From positions 17,632-81,631 of the forward strand of contig DAITMF010000007.1 in assembly GCA_036835325.1 (NCBI GenBank): a stretch of 64,000 nt of DNA, given 5' to 3'. This document shows, in pieces, positions 58,369-64,000 of this stretch; within the stretch, counting starts at the first letter, position 1; each line of letters starts with the position of its first letter. The notes beneath the pieces were generated by a model, which was given only the letters and a program-made list of their open reading frames with translations, was not told where the DNA came from and ran no database searches. Position numbers and translations under genes: made by a program. Source of the stretch: CAMCHP01 sp036835325 (GTDB lineage: Bacteria > Bacteroidota > Bacteroidia > Flavobacteriales_D > Sanyastnellaceae).

Positions 58369-59700
58369 TTAGAGCGCATTTGTGAGCCAGCGGTAGACAT
58401 CGTTGCCAATGGCAAAGGCCATGAGACCGAGTAGGATGACCAACCCAACCAATTGCGCCTTTTCGAGGAACTTTTGAGGGGCCGGACGCCCGGCAACGAT
58501 TTCGTACAACAAGAACACCACGTGGCCGCCATCCAATGCAGGAATCGGCAAGAGGTTCATGAAGGCGAGCACCAGTGACAAAAAGGCCGTAGTGCGCCAA
58601 AAAACTTCCCAGTTCCAACTCGCATCGAAGATGCTGCCGATGGTGATGAAGCTACCGATTTGACTCGCCCCTGCTTTTGAAAAAAGAAAGCGCAATGACA
58701 ACACGTACCCCTGGAGGGTTTCGCGGGCCACTCTGAAGCCATTGACGATGGCGCTGCCGAAGCCGTAGGTTTCGGTTTCAAATCGGAACTCGGGTCGGTC
58801 ATCAAATAGCTTCGGCCCGAAGCCTACTGTGCCTTGATCGGTGGTGGTGAGCGCGAGTTCCATTTCGGCTCCGTTGCGCACGAGCAACAGTGTCACCTCT
58901 TCAGAAGGTTTAGTGCGCAATGCACCGGCAATGTCGTTGAAGTAAGGCGAACGCAGGTCGTTCACCCCCACAATGCTATCGCCTTTCAGCAATCCGGCTG
59001 CTTCAGCCGGTTGACCGGCGATCACGGTATCGACCACTGTTGGGAGCCGCATCGCAAAAGGCTCTCGAATGTTGCTATCGATGAGCATTTGACCGAGGTC
59101 TCCGGGCAGTTTAAAGCTGAGCTCGTTGCCTTGGCGCAGTACGGTGACCTCACTGACTTTGCTTGTGTAGAGGTTGCGGCGCATTTCACCGAGCGACTTT
59201 TGGCGTTCGCCGTTGAGTGCTACGATCAGGTCGCCATCTTCGAAGCCCAAGGGTTTTATACGTTCTTCAATGTGCAAGCCGTAGGGAATTGACTCGACGG
59301 GAACGTACGACTCGCCGTACACGAAGAGCACACCTGCATAAATGACAAAACCAAGAACAAGGTTTACTGTAACACCACCGAGCATGATAATGAGGCGTTG
59401 CCAAGCGGGTTTGGAGCGAAACTCCCAAGGTTTGGCGGGCTCGTTGAGGGCCTCGGTATCCATTGATTCGTCGACCATTCCTGCGATTTTGACGTAGCCG
59501 CCCAAAGGCAACCAGCCAATACCATATTCGGTTTCACCGCGTTTTACTTTAAACAGACTGAAACCCGCATCGAAAAACAGGTAAAACTTTTCGACCCGTG
59601 TTTTGAACCACTTCGCGGGAATGAAATGCCCGAGCTCATGAAGAACCACAAGGATTGATAGGCTCAAAATGAGTTGAGCGGCTTTGATAAGTACTTCCAT
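58369..59700 (-). CDS. rseP: Site-2 zinc metalloprotease RseP
   Basis: 443 residues. Intramembrane protease with HELGH in the first membrane helix (VVLHELGHFIPAKWF), the second metal motif NLLPIPALDGGHV in a late helix, and two PDZ-like domains in the periplasmic middle (EERIKPLGFEDGDLIVALNG; GQPAEAAGLLKGDSIVGVNDL). In other bacteria it cleaves anti-sigma factors and signal peptides. A perfect -7 TATCTTTG (59736-59743) lies 35 nt upstream, divergent from the PBP1A promoter. Confidence 0.95.
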   Translation of the reverse strand: MEVLIKAAQLILSLSILVVLHELGHFIPAKWFKTRVEKFYLFFDAGFSLFKVKRGETEYGIGWLPLGGYVKIAGMVDESMDTEALNEPAKPWEFRSKPAWQRLIIMLGGVTVNLVLGFVIYAGVLFVYGESYVPVESIPYGLHIEERIKPLGFEDGDLIVALNGERQKSLGEMRRNLYTSKVSEVTVLRQGNELSFKLPGDLGQMLIDSNIREPFAMRLPTVVDTVIAGQPAEAAGLLKGDSIVGVNDLRSPYFNDIAGALRTKPSEEVTLLLVRNGAEMELALTTTDQGTVGFGPKLFDDRPEFRFETETYGFGSAIVNGFRVARETLQGYVLSLRFLFSKAGASQIGSFITIGSIFDASWNWEVFWRTTAFLSLVLAFMNLLPIPALDGGHVVFLLYEIVAGRPAPQKFLEKAQLVGLVILLGLMAFAIGNDVYRWLTNAL

Positions 59701-59735
59701 CGGAAATCGGCTTCTTGCCGGTATTTGCTGACCCG

Positions 59736-59743
59736 CAAAGATA
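59736..59743 (-). promoter_or_regulatory. -7 element of rseP
   Basis: TATCTTTG on the minus strand, a perfect TAnnTTTG match, 35 nt before ATG 59700. Confidence 0.65.
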
Positions 59744-59765
59744 GGAAAGGAGTTGTTCAGAATTG

Positions 59766-59773
59766 TACCTTTG
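59766..59773 (+). promoter_or_regulatory. -7 element of the PBP1A gene
   Basis: TACCTTTG, a perfect TAnnTTTG match, 16 nt before ATG 59790; this excludes the upstream ATG at 59763, which precedes the element. Confidence 0.7.
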
Positions 59774-59789
59774 TTGCACGATTACCCCT

Positions 59790-62249
59790 ATGGCTGCTAC
59801 CGCTAAAAAATCTGCTCAACCGAAGTACCAAGGCAAAATTGTTGCATTGCTTTGGCTCGCCGCATTGTCGCCCTTCATCGGCTTGGGTGCTTTGGTATTG
59901 ATTGCTTCGCAAAGCAATTTGCCCGACACCGAAGCGTTGGCCAACCCCAAAACCAATTTGGCAACCGAAGTGTTCACATCCGACGAAGTCGTCATCGGAC
60001 GCTACTACCGTGAGAATCGCTCCGATGTGAACTATACCAACTTACCGGCGCACTTGATTGACGCCCTCGTTTCGACCGAAGATGAACGTTATTGGAGCCA
60101 TTCAGGAATTGATTTCATTGGATTGGCACGCGCAGCGGTGTACTTGGGTAAAAAAGGTGGGGGAAGTACAATTACGCAGCAGCTCGCCAAGCTACTGTTC
60201 ACCGAAGAGTACGAACGAACGACCTTTTTGGAACGGGCTTTTCTGCAGAAACCGAAGGAGTGGATCATTGCCACCCGGCTTGAAAAGCAGTACACCAAAG
60301 AAGAAATTATCACACTTTACCTGAACCGCTACGACTTCATCAACCAAGCAGTAGGTATCAAGTCGGCTGCTTACATCTACTTCAACAAACCGGTTGATTC
60401 GTTGAAGGTGGAAGAGTCGGCCATGCTCGTTGGTATGCTCAAGAATGCATCGCTGTACAACCCGATGCGCTGGCCGGAGAAGGTTGAGAAACGTAGGGAA
60501 GTTGTTTTGAGTCAAATGCGCAAGAATGGTAAAATCAGCAATACCGAGTACGACTCCCTTCGGGTGTTGCCCTTGGGCTTGAATTTTCAACGCGTAAGCC
60601 ACGATGAAGGGTATGCGCCGTATTTCCGCGAAGTGCTTCGCTTGCGCTTGCGCGACATCCTCAACGAGAAAAATGACGACGGCAGCTACGTGCGCGCCAA
60701 AGCCGATGGAACGCCGTACGACCTCTATGGCGACGGCTTAAAAGTGTACACCACCATTGATGCGCGGCTTCAGGCTTATGCCGAAACAGCAGTTAAAACA
60801 CACCTTTCAAAAGAGTTGCAAAACGACTTTTGGAAAGACTTGAAAAAACGCAAAAAAGAAAACGCCCCCTTCTACAACGGCATTGACAAGAATGACCGGG
60901 AGCGTATCCTTCGTCAAGCAGTCAAAGGATCAGAACGGTACAAGAAGTACTCGGGCGATCAATGTCCGAACTGCGAACGTCCGGCCTACTACATCGGCAC
61001 GCTCAAACGCGATGGCAAAACCTACTTCCACTGCGAAGCTGACAAAGGCGGATGCGATCACGAATGGCAGAAATTCAACGAAGACGAGATTGAAGTCGCC
61101 TTCAACACAGCGACCAATATGCGCGTGTTTTCGCACGCCGGACCCATTGACACCGTGATGAGTCCGATGGACTCGATCATCTACCACAAGTCGTTTTTGC
61201 ATGCGAGCCTAATGTCGGTTGAGCCGTCAACCGGTCACATCAAGGCGTGGGTGGGCGGTATTGACTACAAGTTCTTCCAGTACGACAACGTATACCAGTC
61301 GCGCCGTCAGGTAGGCTCTACCTTTAAGCCCTTTGTGTACGCCAGTGCCATTCGTCAGCAAATGCACCCGTGTGTTGAACTGCCGAACCAAAAAGTGGTC
61401 ATCGAAATGCCCGCCCCGCAGCCTCCTTGGTCGCCTGACAACTCTGATTTTAAGTACGGCGAGATGGTGACCATGAAATATGCCTTGGCCAACTCGATGA
61501 ACACCATCACGGCCAAAATCATCAAAGATTATGGCACCGATATTGTAGTACAAACAGCGCATGCGATGGGCATTGAATCGGAAGTACCGAGTGTACCGTC
61601 AATTGCTCTTGGGGTTGCGGAGTTGTCGCTCTACGAAATCACGGCTGCCAATGCCACGTTCGTGAACCACGGGTACTACATCGAACCCACTTTTATCGTG
61701 CGCATCGAAGACAAGCGCGGCAACGTGATTTACGAGCCTGAACTGAACATTCGTCAAGGCATCGATGAAGTGTCAGCGCACACCACCTTGATGATGCTCA
61801 AAGGCGTTATGGACGGCGCTTACAATCGTGAACTGGGTAAATCAACCGGGACAGGAATGCGTTTGCGGATGGATTTACCATCGCGCGATTACGACGGCAT
61901 TAAAGTACCGATGGCCGGCAAAACCGGCACCACCCAGAGCAACACCGACGGATGGTTCATTGGTTTAACGCCCGACCTCGTCACCGGGGTTTGGGTTGGC
62001 GCGCAAGACCCCGCTGTGCGTTTTTCAACGACCGACAAAGGCCAAGGCGCCAACACAGCCCTGCCCATTTACGGGTACTACATGAAGGCCGCCTACGCAG
62101 ACACCAAATTAAAGATTAGCACGGGCGACTTTGAAGCACCGGCCGGATTTGATCCGTCGAGTGTGAACTGCACAGAGTACAATGGAAACAACACGCCCAT
62201 CTTCGACCCCGATTTTGGCGAAGGCGGCGATGAAGACCTCTTCAAATAA
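59790..62249 (+). CDS. Bifunctional penicillin-binding protein 1A with zinc-ribbon insert
   Basis: 819 residues. N-terminal membrane segment (about 14-40), GT51 domain (STEDERYWSHSGID, GGGSTITQQLAKLLF) and transpeptidase domain with QVGSTFKPFVYA (SxxK), ALANSMNTITAK (SxN) and AGKTGTTQSNTDGW (KTG). Between them (about 392-422) lies a zinc-ribbon-like insert: CPNC at 392/395 and HCEADKGGC with Cys415 and Cys422. Most PBP1A proteins lack this. Synthesises and cross-links peptidoglycan in the periplasm. Start ATG 59790 is supported by the promoter position. It is followed after 11 nt by the CoA-transferase genes, without a visible terminator. Confidence 0.93.
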   Translation: MAATAKKSAQPKYQGKIVALLWLAALSPFIGLGALVLIASQSNLPDTEALANPKTNLATEVFTSDEVVIGRYYRENRSDVNYTNLPAHLIDALVSTEDERYWSHSGIDFIGLARAAVYLGKKGGGSTITQQLAKLLFTEEYERTTFLERAFLQKPKEWIIATRLEKQYTKEEIITLYLNRYDFINQAVGIKSAAYIYFNKPVDSLKVEESAMLVGMLKNASLYNPMRWPEKVEKRREVVLSQMRKNGKISNTEYDSLRVLPLGLNFQRVSHDEGYAPYFREVLRLRLRDILNEKNDDGSYVRAKADGTPYDLYGDGLKVYTTIDARLQAYAETAVKTHLSKELQNDFWKDLKKRKKENAPFYNGIDKNDRERILRQAVKGSERYKKYSGDQCPNCERPAYYIGTLKRDGKTYFHCEADKGGCDHEWQKFNEDEIEVAFNTATNMRVFSHAGPIDTVMSPMDSIIYHKSFLHASLMSVEPSTGHIKAWVGGIDYKFFQYDNVYQSRRQVGSTFKPFVYASAIRQQMHPCVELPNQKVVIEMPAPQPPWSPDNSDFKYGEMVTMKYALANSMNTITAKIIKDYGTDIVVQTAHAMGIESEVPSVPSIALGVAELSLYEITAANATFVNHGYYIEPTFIVRIEDKRGNVIYEPELNIRQGIDEVSAHTTLMMLKGVMDGAYNRELGKSTGTGMRLRMDLPSRDYDGIKVPMAGKTGTTQSNTDGWFIGLTPDLVTGVWVGAQDPAVRFSTTDKGQGANTALPIYGYYMKAAYADTKLKISTGDFEAPAGFDPSSVNCTEYNGNNTPIFDPDFGEGGDEDLFK

Positions 62250-62260
62250 CAGCATTCGAT

Positions 62261-62965
62261 ATGGCAATCAGCAAAGTAGTGGCCAATGCCGAAGAGGCCT
62301 GCCAAGGCATTCAAAGCGGAATGACCCTCATGGTGGGCGGATTTGGCCTCTGCGGGATACCCGAAAACTGCATCGCGCAACTCGTCAAATTGGGCGTGAG
62401 TGACCTCACCTGCATCTCAAACAATGCCGGGGTTGACGACTTCGGATTGGGCTTGCTGCTGCAAAACCGGCAAATCCGCAAAATGATTTCATCGTACGTG
62501 GGTGAAAACGATGAGTTTGAACGGCAAATGCTCTCGGGTGAACTCGAGGTTGACCTTATCCCACAGGGCTCGTTGGCCGAACGCTGCCGAGCCGGTGGTG
62601 CCGGAATACCCGCCTTCTTCACCCCTGCCGGCTACGGAACCGAAGTGGGCGAAGGCAAAGAAATGCGCCTCTTCAACGGCAAGCCGCACATTCTTGAGAC
62701 GGCGCTTACGGCCGATTTTGCCATTGTAAAAGCATGGAAGGGCGATACCGCCGGCAACCTTATCTTCAAAGCAACGGCGCGCAACTTCAATCCGCTTATG
62801 GCCATGGCCGGTAAAATCACCATTGCCGAAGTGGAAGAACTTGTGCCAAACGGCGAGCTTGACCCGAACAACATTCACACGCCAGGCATCTTCGTGCAGC
62901 GCATCTTCGAAGGCCGCAACTACGAGAAACGCATCGAACAACGCACCGTCCGCAAACGCCAATAA
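62261..62965 (+). CDS. scoA: 3-oxoacid CoA-transferase, subunit A
   Basis: 234 residues. Alpha subunit of succinyl-CoA:acetoacetate CoA-transferase, which moves CoA between succinyl-CoA and acetoacetate in ketone-body metabolism. GGFGLCGIPENCIAQL, NNAGVDDFGLGLLL and PAGYGTEVGEGKEM are the subunit signatures. Starts 11 nt after the PBP1A stop and 9 nt before scoB. Part of the CoA-transferase is usually an operon; co-transcription with PBP1A may be fortuitous. Confidence 0.93.
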   Translation: MAISKVVANAEEACQGIQSGMTLMVGGFGLCGIPENCIAQLVKLGVSDLTCISNNAGVDDFGLGLLLQNRQIRKMISSYVGENDEFERQMLSGELEVDLIPQGSLAERCRAGGAGIPAFFTPAGYGTEVGEGKEMRLFNGKPHILETALTADFAIVKAWKGDTAGNLIFKATARNFNPLMAMAGKITIAEVEELVPNGELDPNNIHTPGIFVQRIFEGRNYEKRIEQRTVRKRQ

Positions 62966-62974
62966 CCCTGTCTT

Positions 62975-63628
62975 ATGCTTGATAAAAACGGCATCGCCAA
63001 ACGCATCGCCCGCGAACTCGAAGACGGGTACTACGTGAACCTCGGAATCGGCATTCCCACCTTGGTGGCCAACTACATTCCGGAAGGCATCGACGTGGAG
63101 TTTCAATCGGAGAACGGCATTTTGGGCATGGGCCCCTTTCCGTTCGAAGGCGACGAAGACGCCGACCTCATCAACGCCGGTAAGCAAACCATCACGGCCA
63201 TGCCCGGCGCCGCGTACTTTGACTCGGCCATGAGTTTTGCCATGATCCGCGGACAGCACGTGCAGCTCACCGTGCTCGGCGCCATGGAGGTGAGCCAAAA
63301 CGGCGACATCGCCAACTGGAAAATCCCCGGACGCATGGTCAAAGGCATGGGCGGCGCGATGGACCTTGTCGCCTCGGCGAATAACATCATTGTGGCCATG
63401 ATGCACACGAACAAAGAGGGCGAGTCAAAACTTCTGTCCGAATGCACCTTGCCCCTAACGGGTGTGGGGTGCGTGAAGCGCGTGATGACCAACCTCGGTT
63501 TCTTCAAAATTGAAGACGGGGCGTTTCACCTCATCGAGCGTGCGCCCGGAGTAAGTGTTGAGGAAATCCGCAAGGCCACGGCCGGCAAATTGATTGCTGC
63601 CGACGACACACCCGAGATGGTGCTTTAA
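62975..63628 (+). CDS. scoB: 3-oxoacid CoA-transferase, subunit B
   Basis: 217 residues. Beta subunit with the catalytic Glu in SENGILGMGPF, plus VNLGIGIPTLVANYIPEG and GAMEVSQNGDIANWKIPGRMVKGMGGAMDLV. Forms the active heterotetramer with scoA, 9 nt upstream. Degrades acetoacetate after transfer of CoA. Confidence 0.95.
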   Translation: MLDKNGIAKRIARELEDGYYVNLGIGIPTLVANYIPEGIDVEFQSENGILGMGPFPFEGDEDADLINAGKQTITAMPGAAYFDSAMSFAMIRGQHVQLTVLGAMEVSQNGDIANWKIPGRMVKGMGGAMDLVASANNIIVAMMHTNKEGESKLLSECTLPLTGVGCVKRVMTNLGFFKIEDGAFHLIERAPGVSVEEIRKATAGKLIAADDTPEMVL

Positions 63629-63646
63629 CCTTCTCTTGAACTGAGA

Positions 63647-64000
63647 TTATTTAAAAAGACTTGATTCGATTACACGTGTAATCAATTCCGTCTTTCCTAC
63701 TCCGATGGCTGCCGCTTGTTGCGGAATAATGCTCGCTTCGGTGAAACCCGGCACCGTATTGACCTCGATGACGTGCGGCTGACCTTCGGCGATGATTATA
63801 TCGACCCGAATCATGCCGCGGCATTCAAGCGCAATGTAGATGTGTTCGGCCAGGTCTTGCACCGCCTTCATGGTGGCGTCGGGTATCCGTGCCGGTGTAA
63901 TTTCCTGTGACTTCCCGAGGTACTTCGCCTCGAAATCGAAGAACTCGTTCTCGCTCACAATCTCGGTGGCAGGAAGCGCGCGAATACCGCCTTCCCAAGG
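63647..64000 (-). CDS. ddl: D-alanine--D-alanine ligase (C-terminal part, cut by window edge)
   Basis: The last 117 codons of an ATP-grasp ligase that joins two D-Ala for peptidoglycan. The open frame continues through position 64000 as WEGGIRALPATEIVSENEF, so the GTG at 63958 is not the real start. Visible are the FDFEAKYLGKSQEITPARI loop, RVDIIIAEGQPHVIEVNTVPGFTEASIIPQQAAAIG with the metal-binding EVNT motif. It is convergent with scoB. Confidence 0.85.
   Translation of the reverse strand, partial: PWEGGIRALPATEIVSENEFFDFEAKYLGKSQEITPARIPDATMKAVQDLAEHIYIALECRGMIRVDIIIAEGQPHVIEVNTVPGFTEASIIPQQAAAIGVGKTELITRVIESSLFK

Noticed and set aside
62489..63406. Long minus-strand open frame (305 codons) across both CoA-transferase genes
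   Set aside because: It lies antisense to scoA and scoB, which have clear family motifs; His/Val-rich composition is that of a mirrored reading frame.

Overview
The window is chromosomal DNA of a Bacteroidota bacterium, most likely a Flavobacteriales (Cryomorphaceae/Schleiferiaceae-like) lineage with roughly balanced G+C. Three things support this: the promoters carry the phylum-specific -7 element TAnnTTTG; several secreted proteins end in type A or type B (gliding-motility-type) sorting domains of the type IX secretion system (T9SS), and PorV/PorQ-like and PorE-like proteins are present; and phylum-typical families occur (DUF5686, DUF7948/SBBP, DUF3109, HWE/HisKA_2 kinases with TPRs). No phage, IS element, CRISPR array or rRNA was found. 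Genes are densely packed and mostly housekeeping or cell-envelope.

Layout. 0-8 kb: mtgA, a tandem-duplicated glycosyltransferase, a LEA-type lipoprotein, then the leftward fatty-acid/ribosome operon DUF177(yceD)-rpmF-fabH-accB-accC. 8-16.5 kb: a two-component system (TPR histidine kinase plus LuxR-type response regulator) followed by secreted surface proteins (beta-helix protein with dockerin-like tail, T9SS cargo, collagen-like protein, EGF lipoprotein). Two matching palindromes lie at the same distance from predicted -7 elements, one before the beta-helix gene and one before a candidate small RNA. 16.5-20 kb: GH25 lysozyme, an NYN ribonuclease fused to a cold-shock-like domain, tRNA-Cys, and two hexapeptide acyltransferases (one LpxD-like). 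20-22.8 kb: the leftward operon rplM-rpsI-rpsB-tsf. 22.8-31 kb: two large T9SS type B proteins, gpsA and a small outer-membrane protein. 31-37.6 kb: UspA, a ClC channel with CBS domains, an acetolactate-decarboxylase-like lipoprotein, a bacilliredoxin and a PorE-like OmpA protein. 37.7-45 kb: a YfiR-like/TPR/HAMP-SpoIIE phosphatase operon, ferritin, a secreted lipase-like protein and a second SpoIIE phosphatase. 45-54 kb: a small sorting-domain protein, PorV/PorQ-like protein, hemA-hemC-hemD, two small lipoproteins, ruvB, a CsgG/FlgO-like barrel protein and DUF3109. 54-64 kb: tRNA-Arg overlapped by an HNH gene with an in-frame stop, a DUF5686 protein, an orphan HPt protein, rseP, PBP1A with a zinc-ribbon insert, the two succinyl-CoA:acetoacetate transferase subunits, and ddl cut by the window edge.

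The strongest candidates for undescribed biology are: (1) the palindrome-plus-promoter architecture next to the two-component system, which includes a candidate sRNA; (2) the YfiR-like/TPR/HAMP-SpoIIE cassette, where a PP2C phosphatase sits where YfiR normally controls a diguanylate cyclase; (3) the NYN-cold-shock fusion; (4) the zinc ribbon inside PBP1A; and (5) a recurring arrangement with the -7 element only 4-7 nt before the start codon, which predicts leaderless mRNAs. All functional statements are from reading the sequence; no database search was run.
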